Positions 16,590 through 25,914 are shown, numbered from the stretch's first letter. The stretch is DNA of 64,000 nt from Ruegeria sp. HKCCA6707 (GCF_013033515.1 NZ_WQEG01000002.1:434001-498000), one strand, 5' to 3'. The notes: generated from the letters alone by a model not told the origin. Numbers and translations: made by a program.

Positions 16590-16919
16590 ATGACAAATGC
16601 TGCCCGTCAAAGCTGGTTCGATGCACCCAGCAACGACTACCACCTGTTACCGGTCACCGACCGGCAAATGCGCTATGCCCGTGCCATTGCAGAAAAATCA
16701 GCTCTGGATATCCCGGTTGAGGCGCAACGCGATCGGAAGTCCATGTCTGCCTGGATATCGGCTCATAAACCGGAAGATACGTCACCGTTTGCGAACTACC
16801 CAACAGGCAAACAGATTGCTTTTGCGGAACGTATCTCTCGCAGCAAACGGCGACCGATCCCTGCGGAATGCTTCAAAGACAAGCAGCTGATGTCGCGCTG
16901 GATCGATCAGAACAAATAG
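16590..16919 (+). CDS. Small two-repeat protein under LexA control, function unknown
   Basis: A 109-residue basic, soluble protein starting at the ATG after GGAGGT (16575-16580). It is built of two copies of a roughly 38-residue motif: residues about 22-61 (TDRQMRYARAIAEKS, then IPVEAQRDRKSMSAWISAHK) and about 70-108 (TGKQIAFAERISRSK, then IPAECFKDKQLMSRWIDQNK). The pattern is xxQxxxAxxIxxxxxxxIPxExxxDxxxMSxWIxxxK, probably two helices joined by a turn. From memory similar short motifs occur at the ends of some plasmid and phage topoisomerases; I cannot confirm that. There is no catalytic motif or membrane segment. The promoter predicts DNA-damage induction. Confidence 0.75.
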   Translation: MTNAARQSWFDAPSNDYHLLPVTDRQMRYARAIAEKSALDIPVEAQRDRKSMSAWISAHKPEDTSPFANYPTGKQIAFAERISRSKRRPIPAECFKDKQLMSRWIDQNK

Positions 16920-16935
16920 ATCTGCTTCGCTTCTT

Positions 16936-17436
16936 TCAATGATTGTGTTCGCGAGAATAGATAGCAACAGCCGCCGCGACGAACATGCCCAGCAGGATGT
17001 AGCCCGTCACCGCTTCGGCCACGGCCAACCCGCGGCACAGACCGGTTGGAGACATGTCGCCATACCCGACTGTGGTGAAAGTAACATAAGAGAAGTACAA
17101 AATGTCTGCCGGTCCACCCGCGCCAACGACGCAGTTGTCGTTATAGCCAAACGCGCCATAAACAGCGGCAAACAGGAAGGGGACAACCTGAATAAAGGAA
17201 ATCCCCATCAGCAATAGCAACCGCCGCGGCGATTTGACCTGAGTAACGTAGAACCAGGATTGCGACGCGATCCAGATCAGCAAACCGACCGACGCAAGGG
17301 TACCGATTGTATCGCCTGCGGTGGTCTCATTCAGGCGCGACAGGCCGAACCACGCGATAAAGCTGGCCAGCATCAGGCCAAGCGCTGCGAGTAGCGTGGA
17401 TTTCCATTCCTCAAGGGTTCTGGGTTCGCGGGACAT
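16936..17436 (-). CDS. Two-pore-helix-type potassium channel family protein
   Basis: A 166-residue inner-membrane protein of the ion-channel (Ion_trans_2) family. It has hydrophobic helices near residues 15-33, 46-66 and 73-95, a pore loop and a last helix near residues 138-160. The selectivity filter TVGYGD is at 122-127, within FTTVGYGDMSP, which is diagnostic of K+ selectivity. No cytoplasmic RCK or TrkA-N domain is attached. It ends 16 bases from the stop of the convergent small repeat protein. A role in K+ flux or membrane potential follows from the family; gating is unknown. Confidence 0.88.
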   Translation of the reverse strand: MSREPRTLEEWKSTLLAALGLMLASFIAWFGLSRLNETTAGDTIGTLASVGLLIWIASQSWFYVTQVKSPRRLLLLMGISFIQVVPFLFAAVYGAFGYNDNCVVGAGGPADILYFSYVTFTTVGYGDMSPTGLCRGLAVAEAVTGYILLGMFVAAAVAIYSREHNH

Positions 17437-17501
17437 GAACGCTCCGGCACGGGGTTACAAGCGGGATCATCTGGAATTCAAAACTCGGCTGCAAGCCAAA
17501 T

Positions 17502-18407
17502 TCAGTCCGTTCCCAAATGCTCATCCCCGCGTTTGCGGGCCAAGAGAATCTGTTTTTGGCGTTCGCGAAACCGCATCTTGTCCTGTTCCGAGGTCTCATC
17601 GACACACTGATGACAGGCAACACCATGTTCGTATTCAGGGCGCTTTACATCTTCGGGCAGGATTGGGCGGCGGCACCCGTGACACAGTTTATGCGGCCCT
17701 TCGACCAGACCGTGGCCCACGGAAACGCGGTTGTCGAAGACAAAGCACTCACCTTGCCAAGTACTTTGCTCAGCGGGCATTTCCTCGAGGTAGCGCAAAA
17801 TCCCACCTTTGAGGTGATAGACATCCTCGACCCCCTGCCCCAACAGATAATTGGTGGACTTTTCGCACCGGATACCACCGGTACAAAACATGGCCACGCG
17901 CTTGTTGTGGAACCGGTCTTTGTTGGCCTCCCACCAGGTGGGAAATTCACGGAAACTGGCTGTCTCAGGGTCTATTGCGCCTTCAAATGTCCCAATCGCC
18001 ACCTCATAGTCGTTGCGCGTGTCGATCACCACCACATCGTCAGAGCGGATAAGATCGTTCCAATCCTCTGGTTCGACGTAATGTCCGACACTGGCCCGTG
18101 GATCGACATCGGGTTGCCCCATGGTGACGATCTCTTTCTTCAGCCGCACTTTCATTTTGCCAAAGGGTGGGTGATCCGACGTCGCCTCTTTCCATTCCAG
18201 ATCTGCGCAACCAGGCAGCGCACGGATATGGGTTAGGACCGCGTCAATGCCAACGCGAGGACCGGCAATTGTCCCGTTGATGCCTTCGCGTGCCAGCAGC
18301 AAGGTACCTTTGACCTTCTGGGCGCGGCACAACTCGACCAATGCAGGACGCAAAGCGTCGGGATCATCGAAACGCGTAAAGTGATAGAGAGCAGCGATAG
18401 TATACAT
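17502..18407 (-). CDS. trhO: tRNA uridine(34) hydroxylase TrhO (YceA, rhodanese family)
   Basis: A 301-residue enzyme that hydroxylates uridine 34 of certain tRNAs to 5-hydroxyuridine, the precursor of mo5U/cmo5U. The N-terminal acylphosphatase-like domain includes GTLLLAREGINGTIAG (residues 34-49). The central rhodanese domain has the active-site loop MFCTGGIRCEKS with catalytic Cys175 and a second Cys at 181. The C-terminal part carries CHGCRRPI and, later, CHQC, a possible zinc site. Length is normal for the family. It is divergent from the nicotinamidase gene. Confidence 0.93.
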   Translation of the reverse strand: MYTIAALYHFTRFDDPDALRPALVELCRAQKVKGTLLLAREGINGTIAGPRVGIDAVLTHIRALPGCADLEWKEATSDHPPFGKMKVRLKKEIVTMGQPDVDPRASVGHYVEPEDWNDLIRSDDVVVIDTRNDYEVAIGTFEGAIDPETASFREFPTWWEANKDRFHNKRVAMFCTGGIRCEKSTNYLLGQGVEDVYHLKGGILRYLEEMPAEQSTWQGECFVFDNRVSVGHGLVEGPHKLCHGCRRPILPEDVKRPEYEHGVACHQCVDETSEQDKMRFRERQKQILLARKRGDEHLGTD

Positions 18408-18504
18408 GCGCGCGATCTACTCCTGACGCGGATCAGACGCAAGAGACCGCATTGACCTAGCCCGTCCGGCCACCTACCGATACATGCAGTAACAGGAGAC
18501 CGAA

Positions 18505-19098
18505 ATGACCCATGCTCTGATCGTGATCGACGTACAGAATGATTTCTGCCCGGGTGGTGCTTTGGCCGTCGCGGGCGGGGACGAAATCGTTGCGCCGATC
18601 AACGCCATGATGGATGATTTTGAGGCCGTGATCCTGACGCAAGACTGGCATCCGGCGGGTCATTCCTCATTCGCCAGTTCGCATCCGGGCAAATCACCTT
18701 TTGAAATGACTGAAATGCCATATGGACCGCAAGTGCTTTGGCCCGACCACTGCGTTCAAGGCACCAACGGCGCGGCGTTTCACTCTGGCCTTCGCACAGA
18801 TGCAGATCTGATTATCCGCAAAGGGTTCCGGCCCGCGATCGACAGCTATTCGGCATTTTTCGAGAATGACCAGTCAACGCCCACGGGGCTGCAAGGCTAT
18901 CTGAACACACGCGGGATCACCGCGTTGACGATGGTTGGCCTGGCCACGGATTTCTGCGTTCATTTCTCAGCCGTTGATGCCGCAAGGCTTGGCTTTGACG
19001 TCACCGTGCGTCTTGATGCATGTCGCGCCATCGATATGGACGGATCTTTGGCCGCTGCCGAACAGGCTGTGCGGGAAGCCGGTGTGAAACTGATCTGA
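18505..19098 (+). CDS. pncA: Nicotinamidase
   Basis: A 197-residue isochorismatase-fold amidase that converts nicotinamide to nicotinate and ammonia. The catalytic triad is visible: Asp9 (ALIVIDVQNDF), Lys106 (LIIRKGF) and Cys151 (GLATDFCVHFSAVDA). Metal ligands are Asp47, His49 (TQDWHP) and His82 (WPDHCVQG). ATG follows CAGGAGACCGAA, a strong ribosome-binding site. Nicotinate phosphoribosyltransferase lies 0.7 kb downstream on the same strand, so two consecutive steps of NAD salvage sit together although a leftward gene separates them. Confidence 0.96.
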   Translation: MTHALIVIDVQNDFCPGGALAVAGGDEIVAPINAMMDDFEAVILTQDWHPAGHSSFASSHPGKSPFEMTEMPYGPQVLWPDHCVQGTNGAAFHSGLRTDADLIIRKGFRPAIDSYSAFFENDQSTPTGLQGYLNTRGITALTMVGLATDFCVHFSAVDAARLGFDVTVRLDACRAIDMDGSLAAAEQAVREAGVKLI

Positions 19099-19100
19099 GA

Positions 19101-19625
19101 TCAGGGATTTGCACCTTGTGCAGCCAGCAATTTTAGCAGCGCAAACAGAACCAGGGCGACACCAATCGCAATCCCAATCTTAGCCGCAATCGGGCGGCGT
19201 TGTCGCTGCGTTTCTGTTTGATCGGCGACCGGCGCAAATTCCTTACGTCCAGATGCCGGCAGAGGCTGCGCGTTTCGGGTCTGTTCCAGAAAAGACCAAA
19301 AGTCGAAATCCCCACAGTATTCGCCCTGAACACCCATGTTGCGAATATTGGTAAACAGCCGCTTTAGCACGCGCTGGCGCGCTTCGGCGTCTTCTGCGCG
19401 GTAGAAGCCTCTTCCAACACCGGTCTCACGCGTTTCGAGGCTGAAACCCGACTCCAGGAATATCCTGCGGATCTTGGGAGACGCAGAGCGAAGCGCTTCA
19501 GCTGTTTGGAAGTCGCGGAAGACCGCGCGCACGGGGCGCGTTCCTGTCATCGACGCGAAACCATGTTCCGGGTCAACCTCATCAGGCGCAATCGTTACAA
19601 TATCAAAGTCGTAATTCAGACTCAT
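19101..19625 (-). CDS. Hypothetical C-tail-anchored membrane protein
   Basis: A protein of about 174 residues that I do not recognise. The N-terminal 110 residues look soluble (MSLNYDFDIVTIAPDEVDPE; GFYRAEDAEARQRVLKRLF; GEYCGDFDFWSFLEQ). A basic linker leads into one C-terminal membrane helix (AKIGIAIGVALVLFALLKLLA), suggesting an inner-membrane protein with its bulk in the cytoplasm. The ATG at 19625 is preferred to a TTG two codons earlier. It lies between pncA and pncB on the opposite strand and ends three bases from the pncA stop. No function is implied by this placement. Confidence 0.65.
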   Translation of the reverse strand: MSLNYDFDIVTIAPDEVDPEHGFASMTGTRPVRAVFRDFQTAEALRSASPKIRRIFLESGFSLETRETGVGRGFYRAEDAEARQRVLKRLFTNIRNMGVQGEYCGDFDFWSFLEQTRNAQPLPASGRKEFAPVADQTETQRQRRPIAAKIGIAIGVALVLFALLKLLAAQGANP

Positions 19626-19786
19626 CCACAACTCTTAACTTTCACCATCCCGCCCATAACCTACTGGGCAAGGAGCACTCGTATTAAGCCCGCAATGTGA
19701 CTTGTCCTTGGCATTGTTCCCAATTCCGCGACTCTTGCCAATTGCCGTTCAGATTGATCTAACGACAGAAATGGCAGGAGCTCCTC

Positions 19787-21079
19787 ATGGTCGACATAGC
19801 GACACGGGTGTACAATCATAAATGGAAAATTGACCCAATTGTACGTTCTTTAATCGACACAGACTTCTACAAACTGCTCATGTGCCAGTCAGTGTTTCGA
19901 AATAAGCCCCAAACGGATGTGGTTTTTTCGCTGATTAATCGGTCGAATCACGTTCCGCTCGCCCGATTGATAGACGAAGGTGAGCTGCGCGAGCAACTTG
20001 ATCACATTCGGTCGCTCAGCCTGAGCCGTGGTGAAAGCACCTGGCTAAGGGGCAATATGTTCTATGGAAAACGGCAGATGTTCCGCTCGGATTTCATGGA
20101 ATGGTTCGAGAATATGCGCCTGCCCGCCTATCATCTTGAGCGCCGCGGGGATCAGTATGAACTGACATTCGAAGGCAAATGGCACGAGGTCATGCTGTGG
20201 GAAATACCGGCCCTGGCCGTGTTGATGGAGCTGCGGTCACGCGCTGTTCTGAATGGCATGCGCCGGTTCGAACTGCAGGTGCTGTATGCCCGCGCGATGA
20301 CACGCGTGTGGGAAAAAATCGAGAAACTGCGTCAAATCGACGGTCTGGGAATCGCTGATTTCGGCACCCGGAGGCGCCACTCATTCCTGTGGCAGGATTG
20401 GTGCGTGCAGGCCATGATCGAAGGGTTGGGATCTGCCTTTTCCGGCACATCCAATTGCCTGATCGCGATGCGGCGCGAGGTTGAGGCCATCGGAACCAAC
20501 GCGCATGAGTTGCCCATGGTCTATTCCGCGCTGGCCGATACGGATGCGGAACTGGCCCAGGCGCCCTATGACGTTCTAAGTGATTGGCACGATGAGCACG
20601 AAGGGAACCTGCGCATCATCCTTCCCGACACCTATGGCACCAAGGGCTTTCTGGATCGCGCGCCAGATTGGCTGGCGGGTTGGACAGGTATTCGCATCGA
20701 CAGCGGCGATCCGGCCGCCGCAGCCGAAATTGCCATCGACTGGTGGAAGGATCGTGGCGAGGATCCGACGCAAAAGCGTGTCATTTTCTCGGACGGGCTG
20801 GATGTGGACAAGATCAATGAACTACACAGACAGTTCTCCGGGCGGGTCAATGTCTCATTTGGATGGGGCACGCTGCTGACCAATGACTTTCGCGGCTTGG
20901 TACCCGATGACGCGCTCGCACCGTTTTCACTGGTGTGCAAGGCGGTGTCAGCCAATGGTCGGCCGACGGTGAAACTGTCGGACAACCCGGAAAAGGCCAT
21001 GGGCCCCAAAGACCAGATCGAGCGCTATAAACGGGTGTTTGGCGTCGGCGCGCAGCAGGCGATCGAGGTCATCGTCTAG
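19787..21079 (+). CDS. pncB: Nicotinate phosphoribosyltransferase
   Basis: A 430-residue enzyme of the Preiss-Handler pathway: nicotinate + PRPP + ATP to nicotinate mononucleotide. Typical segments are LIDTDFYKLLMCQSVF at the N-terminus, IADFGTRRRHSFLWQ and the NCLIAMRREVEAIGTNAHELPM-type phosphoribosyl-binding region with the catalytic His in GTNAHE. The C-terminal SFGWGTLLTNDF and VCKAVSANGRPTVKLSDNP are also typical. The start follows GGCAGGAGCTCCTC. With PncA nearby it completes conversion of nicotinamide to NaMN. Its last four bases overlap the convergent aldehyde dehydrogenase gene. Confidence 0.97.
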   Translation: MVDIATRVYNHKWKIDPIVRSLIDTDFYKLLMCQSVFRNKPQTDVVFSLINRSNHVPLARLIDEGELREQLDHIRSLSLSRGESTWLRGNMFYGKRQMFRSDFMEWFENMRLPAYHLERRGDQYELTFEGKWHEVMLWEIPALAVLMELRSRAVLNGMRRFELQVLYARAMTRVWEKIEKLRQIDGLGIADFGTRRRHSFLWQDWCVQAMIEGLGSAFSGTSNCLIAMRREVEAIGTNAHELPMVYSALADTDAELAQAPYDVLSDWHDEHEGNLRIILPDTYGTKGFLDRAPDWLAGWTGIRIDSGDPAAAAEIAIDWWKDRGEDPTQKRVIFSDGLDVDKINELHRQFSGRVNVSFGWGTLLTNDFRGLVPDDALAPFSLVCKAVSANGRPTVKLSDNPEKAMGPKDQIERYKRVFGVGAQQAIEVIV

Positions 21080-22527
21080 CCGTGATAGGCAGCCACCGTT
21101 TTCAGTTGCGAAAAGCCATAGAGCGCCTCAAACCCTTTTTCGCGGCCATGCCCGGATTTTCCGACGCCACCGAAAGGAAGCTCAACCCCGCCTCCAGCGC
21201 CATAGTTGTTGATAAAGACCTGCCCTGAGTGCAGCGCTTTGGCAAGTCGCATCTGGCGGGCGCCGTCCCGCGTCCAGATGCTGGCGACAAGGCCGTATTC
21301 GGTGGAGTTCGCAATATTTAAAGCCTGTTCTTCCGTCTCAAACGGGATCATCACCTGCACGGGGCCAAAGATTTCATCCCGGGCCAGAACGTGATCGGGC
21401 GGCACATCGGCAAACAGTGTAGGTTGAATAAAGGCGCCGCCTTCTGGCGCGCCGCCAACAATTTCACCCTGCGCGGCAACCGTCAGATCCGCGCCCTTTT
21501 CCAGGAACGCGCTGACAATCTCTTTCTGCCGCTCCGAGATCAATGGCCCAACCCGCAGGTCTTGCATCGCAGGGCCAACAGTCAGCGCCCCATAGGCCTC
21601 GGCCATGCGAGTTTTGACCTGCTCATAGACCCCGCGCTGCACCAGAATCCGCGAAGAAGCCGAGCAGGTTTGCCCCGCATTTTGAATACCGGCATTCACC
21701 AGAAAGGGCAGCGCCGCATCCAGATCGGCGTCGTCAAACACCAGCTGCGGGGATTTCCCGCCCAACTCCAGGGTCACCGGCACCACGTTTCGCCCAGCGG
21801 CTTGCTGGACCAAAGCGCCCGTGGCAACTGATCCGGTGAAAGAGATATGGTTGACGCCCGGATGCCCGGACAAGGCGGCCCCGGCCTCGGCGCCCAATCC
21901 GGGCACGACATTCAGCGCTCCGGCGGGCAGCCCGGCCTCGACTGCCAGATGCGCAAAGGCAAGTGCCGTCAAACAGGCCTCTTCCGCCGGTTTCAACACG
22001 CAGGCATTGCCCATTGCAAGCGCCGCCCCGACCGAGCGTCCGATGATCTGCATCGGATAGTTCCACGGCACGATATGGCCGGTCACCCCATGCGGTTCGC
22101 GCAGGGTGTAAACGGTGTAGCCATCCAGATAGGGGATCGTTTCACCCATCACCTTATCGGCAGCACCGCCGTAGAACTCGCAATACCGCGCCAGCGCGAT
22201 GGCGTCGGCACGCGCCTGCGTCAGCGGCTTGCCCACATCCAGCGCTTCCAGCGCGGCCAGAGCCTCGACCCGGTCCAGTACCAATTGCCCCAATCGGGTC
22301 AGAATGCGACCCCGCTCTAACGCGGTCATGCGCCCCCATTCCCCGTTCATCGTCGATCTCGCCGCCACAACCGCAGCATCGATATCATCAGACGACCCGC
22401 GCGCGATTTGGCAGATTTCGCCCCCATCCGAGGGATTGATCAAAGCAAGCAACTGGCCAGAGCGCGCCGGAACCCAATCTCCTCCGATCAGGCACAAGCT
22501 AGGGTCAAACCATGGCTGCTGGGTCAT
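21076..22527 (-). CDS. NAD(P)+-dependent aldehyde dehydrogenase
   Basis: A 483-residue aldehyde dehydrogenase oxidising an aldehyde to the acid. The catalytic Cys288 is in NAGQTCSASSR, the general base Glu254 in TLELGGKSPQ, and the cofactor-binding features are PWNYPMQI and the FTGSVATG loop. The sequence style resembles betaine/gamma-aminobutyraldehyde dehydrogenases, but the substrate cannot be read off. It is the last gene of a minus-strand operon, 32 bases after a peptide-type ABC ATPase gene, which suggests that the aldehyde derives from the imported compound. That is inference from order only. Confidence 0.92.
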   Translation of the reverse strand: MTQQPWFDPSLCLIGGDWVPARSGQLLALINPSDGGEICQIARGSSDDIDAAVVAARSTMNGEWGRMTALERGRILTRLGQLVLDRVEALAALEALDVGKPLTQARADAIALARYCEFYGGAADKVMGETIPYLDGYTVYTLREPHGVTGHIVPWNYPMQIIGRSVGAALAMGNACVLKPAEEACLTALAFAHLAVEAGLPAGALNVVPGLGAEAGAALSGHPGVNHISFTGSVATGALVQQAAGRNVVPVTLELGGKSPQLVFDDADLDAALPFLVNAGIQNAGQTCSASSRILVQRGVYEQVKTRMAEAYGALTVGPAMQDLRVGPLISERQKEIVSAFLEKGADLTVAAQGEIVGGAPEGGAFIQPTLFADVPPDHVLARDEIFGPVQVMIPFETEEQALNIANSTEYGLVASIWTRDGARQMRLAKALHSGQVFINNYGAGGGVELPFGGVGKSGHGREKGFEALYGFSQLKTVAAYHG

Positions 22528-22559
22528 TTTGCTCTCCCTTTCGTCTCTAACAAGGTCGT

Positions 22560-24158
22560 TCAGGCGGTTTCTACGTGGATATCTGGTAGTTTTGGCGCGG
22601 CGGCGATCAGCGTTTGGGTGTAAGGATGTTGAGGGTTCGAAAACACCTGTTCCGTTTCGCCCTGTTCGACGATCTTGCCTGATTGCATCACCAAAACCCG
22701 GTCAGTGATGGTGCGCACAACGCTCAGATCATGGCTGATGAACAGGTAGGTCAGGTCATAGGCGGCGCAGAGGTCCGCCAGTAAATCCAGGATTTGCGCC
22801 CGGACCGAGACATCTAGGGCCGACACCGCCTCGTCAAAGACGATCAGTTCGGGGCGCGTGATCAGTGCGCGCGCAATGGCGATGCGCTGTCTTTGCCCGC
22901 CCGAGAATTCATGGATGTACTTCCCCGCATCATCGGGGCGGAGGCCCACGGCGGTCAGCATTTCAGCGATACGCTCTTGTCGTTCTGTCCCAGTCGGCGG
23001 TACTTCCAGCAAGTGAAACGGCTCTGTGATCAGCCGGGCAACCCGGTGGCGTGGATTGAAACTGCCATAGGGATCCTGAAACACCACCTGCATTTTGCGA
23101 CGCACGGCCAAGTTGGGCCGGTGACCAGAAAAGACCGGCTGCCCATCCAACAGGATTTGCCCGGATTGCACCTCTTCTAAACCCAAAATCGCCCGCGTTA
23201 GGGTCGATTTTCCACAGCCGGACTCGCCAACCAGGCCCAACCGCTCACCACGGTTCAGGGTAAAGCTGACGCCGTCAACCGCACGGTGAGAACCCGGGGT
23301 GTCGAACAGCCCTGTGCGCGGTAGGCGGTATTCCCTGACAACTTGTGTGACCTCCAGCAGCGGTTGCGGGCTTGTCGGATCAGGCAGGTTGACCTGATGA
23401 TCCGACGCCTCGAACAGCATCCGGGTGTAGGGGTGTTGCATATTTTGCAATAGGTGCTGGGTCGCCCCACGCTCGATCACTTCGCCATGGCGCATGACCG
23501 TGATCTGATTGGCCATTTCGGCCACGACGGCCAGATCATGAGTGATCATCAGCAAGCCCATACCATATTCGAGCACGAGGTCTTTCAGCAGATCAAGGAT
23601 CTGGGCTTGTGTGGTCACGTCCAGCGCGGTTGTCGGCTCATCTGCGATCAGCAGCTTGGGGCGCAGCGCGATGGCCATCGCGATGACCACGCGCTGACGT
23701 TGCCCGCCCGACAATTCGTGCGGATAGCGACCAAGGGGAAAGCGGTCTGGCGGTAGGCCAACGCGTTCCAACACCTCTTGGGCGCGCGCACGCGCCCGAG
23801 CCGGTGGCATGGCTTTATGGATCAGGATGGTTTCCATCACCTGATCGCCAATGGTTTTCACCGGGTTCAGCGCTGTCATCGGCTCTTGAAACACCATGCC
23901 TATCGCGGCACCGCGAAGGGCACACATCTGGGCCTCGGGGCGATCCAAAAGTTCCTGACCGTCCAGTTCGATTGTCCCGGTCGCGTCGGCTCCGTTCGGC
24001 AAAAGCTGCATCACAGCAAGCGCAGTCATCGACTTACCAGACCCGCTTTCACCAGTGACCGCCACGATCTGACCCGGATCGATGGAAAGGCTGACATCCT
24101 TCAGGATCGGCTGGCCGTGAATCGACAACGAGAGGTTCTGGATCTGAAGCAAACTCAC
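22560..24158 (-). CDS. Fused dipeptide/oligopeptide ABC transporter ATPase (DppD-DppF type)
   Basis: A 532-residue protein with two complete ABC ATPase domains. The first has Walker A GESGSGKS near residue 37, signature LSGGQRQR and DEPTTALD. The second starts near residue 275 and has GESGCGKST, FSGGQRQR and a DEAVSALD Walker B. Each domain ends with the extra region found in peptide/nickel importers. The start is GTG overlapping the TGA of the permease gene (GTGA), so the long upstream frame is not part of it. Fusion of the two ATPases is common in alphaproteobacterial members. Confidence 0.93.
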   Translation of the reverse strand: MSLLQIQNLSLSIHGQPILKDVSLSIDPGQIVAVTGESGSGKSMTALAVMQLLPNGADATGTIELDGQELLDRPEAQMCALRGAAIGMVFQEPMTALNPVKTIGDQVMETILIHKAMPPARARARAQEVLERVGLPPDRFPLGRYPHELSGGQRQRVVIAMAIALRPKLLIADEPTTALDVTTQAQILDLLKDLVLEYGMGLLMITHDLAVVAEMANQITVMRHGEVIERGATQHLLQNMQHPYTRMLFEASDHQVNLPDPTSPQPLLEVTQVVREYRLPRTGLFDTPGSHRAVDGVSFTLNRGERLGLVGESGCGKSTLTRAILGLEEVQSGQILLDGQPVFSGHRPNLAVRRKMQVVFQDPYGSFNPRHRVARLITEPFHLLEVPPTGTERQERIAEMLTAVGLRPDDAGKYIHEFSGGQRQRIAIARALITRPELIVFDEAVSALDVSVRAQILDLLADLCAAYDLTYLFISHDLSVVRTITDRVLVMQSGKIVEQGETEQVFSNPQHPYTQTLIAAAPKLPDIHVETA

Positions 24159-24970
24159 GCCCGTGCCACCCGAATTCTTGGGTCCAGCCAGTCGCGGAGC
24201 CCATCGCCCAACAGGTTCAATCCGAGCACAGTGACAATGATCGCCAGACCGGGAATCAGAGCCAAATGTGGGGCAAAACTGACCATTGTCTGCGCATCGG
24301 CCAGCATCCGCCCCCAACTGGGCGTGGGCGACTGCGCGCCCAGACCGACATAGGACAGCCCCGCCTCGGCCAGAATACCCAGGCTGAACTGGATGGTGCC
24401 CTGAACGATCAGCAGGTTGGCAACATTGGGCAGGATATGTTCGGCCGATATCCGCGCGGCACCTTTGCCTGCCACACGGGCGGCCAGAATGAACTCGCGC
24501 TCCCACAAGGACAGGGCCGCGCCTCGGGTGATGCGGGCGAAGACGGGAATGTTGAAGATGCCGATGGCGATGATGGCGTTGATCGCACCCGCGCCAAAGA
24601 CGGCAGTGATCAGGATCGCAATGACCAGCGAGGGGAAGGCAAAGACCAGATCATTGCCGCGCATGATCACTTCATCCAACCACGACCCTTTGCGCGCTGC
24701 AGCGGTCAGGCCCAAGGGTACGCCCAGCGCCATGCCGATGCCGACCGCCACCAAGGCCACGGCAATCGAGGTGCGCGCACCCACCATGATCATCGAGAAC
24801 ATGTCGCGCCCGAAATGGTCGGTGCCGAACCAGTGTTGCGCGTTCGGAGGCTGCAACTTGTCGGGGATATTCAGCGCGGCGTGGTCATAGGGCGTCCAGA
24901 CGAACGATACCAGCGCGGCAAGCACCACCAGAGACGACAGCGCCGAACCAAGGATCAGGTTGCGGCTCAT
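24155..24970 (-). CDS. Peptide-type ABC transporter permease (DppC-like)
   Basis: A 271-residue inner-membrane permease of the oligopeptide/dipeptide/nickel family. It has an N-terminal helix, a periplasmic loop with the characteristic HWFGTDHFGRDMFSM, and four to five further helices. The EAA coupling loop is seen in EFILAARVAGKGAARISAEH. The gene overlaps both neighbours by four bases: the upstream permease stop and the downstream ATPase start. It would pair with the DppB-like protein to form the transmembrane channel. Confidence 0.94.
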   Translation of the reverse strand: MSRNLILGSALSSLVVLAALVSFVWTPYDHAALNIPDKLQPPNAQHWFGTDHFGRDMFSMIMVGARTSIAVALVAVGIGMALGVPLGLTAAARKGSWLDEVIMRGNDLVFAFPSLVIAILITAVFGAGAINAIIAIGIFNIPVFARITRGAALSLWEREFILAARVAGKGAARISAEHILPNVANLLIVQGTIQFSLGILAEAGLSYVGLGAQSPTPSWGRMLADAQTMVSFAPHLALIPGLAIIVTVLGLNLLGDGLRDWLDPRIRVARA

Positions 24971-25914
24971 GTCCTGCTCCTCAGCCTTGGGTCAACGGCG
25001 GCGTAAGCGAGGTCGACCAGGAAATTCACCGTGATTACCGCGAAGACCAGCAGCATGACCACGGATTCGACCACGATCAGGTCGCGGGCCGAGATCGCCT
25101 GAAACACCAGCCGTCCCAGTCCCGGCAGATAGAACACCTGTTCGATGATGATCGAGCCAGCCAGCAGGAACGAGAATTGCAACCCGATGATGGTCAGCAC
25201 CGGGATCAGAGCGTTGCGCACGCCGTGCCGCCACAGCGCTTGGCGACGCGTGAGACCCTTGGCGCGAGCGGTGCGCATGAAATCTTCAGCCAGTATGTCC
25301 AGCAGCGACGACCGCATGACGCGCGCAAGGATCGCCGCCTGCGGCAAGGCAAGCGCAATCGCGGGCAGGGTCAGTGAATGCAGGCCGGTCCAGAACCCAT
25401 TGTCCCAACCCGCGAAGCCTCCGGCATTGAACCAGCGCAGGTTGATGGCAAAAATCAGCACCAGCATCATAGCAAACCAGAAATTTGGAACGGCGATGCC
25501 CAGCTGCGTTGCGCCCATCACTGTCAGATCACCCGGTTTGCCCCGACGTGCAGCGGCGTAGATCCCCGCTGGAAAAGCAATGAGGGTCGACAGTGTCAGC
25601 GCATAAAGCGCCAGCGGCAGCGACACCCATAACCTGTCAGCAATCATCTGCGAAACCGGCGTGCGATAGGTGTAAGAGGTGCCGAAATCTCCGACCAACA
25701 TCCCGCTGATCCAGTTGAAATACCGCTGGGTTTTTGACACGTCCAACCCCAGCTCGGCCCGCAGTGCCGCGAGTGTGTCCTCTTGCGCATTAACCCCCAG
25801 CATGAACGAGGCCGGATCACCCGGTGCAACCTCGATCACAGCGAAAATGACAACCGAGGCAACGGCCAGGCTGACAAGCAAGGATAGCAATCGTTTGAGA
25901 GTGTAGCGCAGCAT
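24967..25914 (-). CDS. Peptide-type ABC transporter permease (DppB-like)
   Basis: A 315-residue inner-membrane permease. The ATG at 25914 gives the usual MLRYTLKRLLSLL start with an N-terminal helix; a GTG at 25923 would add three residues. The conserved VIEVAPGDPASFMLG periplasmic segment and the LRRALWRHG-like coupling loop (DFMRTARAKGLTRRQALWRHG, abridged here to its role) place it in the DppB/OppB family. No strong ribosome-binding site is seen. It lies 60 bases downstream of the binding-protein gene and overlaps the second permease gene. Confidence 0.93.
   Translation of the reverse strand: MLRYTLKRLLSLLVSLAVASVVIFAVIEVAPGDPASFMLGVNAQEDTLAALRAELGLDVSKTQRYFNWISGMLVGDFGTSYTYRTPVSQMIADRLWVSLPLALYALTLSTLIAFPAGIYAAARRGKPGDLTVMGATQLGIAVPNFWFAMMLVLIFAINLRWFNAGGFAGWDNGFWTGLHSLTLPAIALALPQAAILARVMRSSLLDILAEDFMRTARAKGLTRRQALWRHGVRNALIPVLTIIGLQFSFLLAGSIIIEQVFYLPGLGRLVFQAISARDLIVVESVVMLLVFAVITVNFLVDLAYAAVDPRLRSRT

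Noticed and set aside
16305..16643. Minus-strand frame of 112 codons over the LexA promoter.
   Set aside because: Composition is unlike a real protein, it has no ribosome-binding site or family match, and it runs across the promoter and the start of the small repeat gene.
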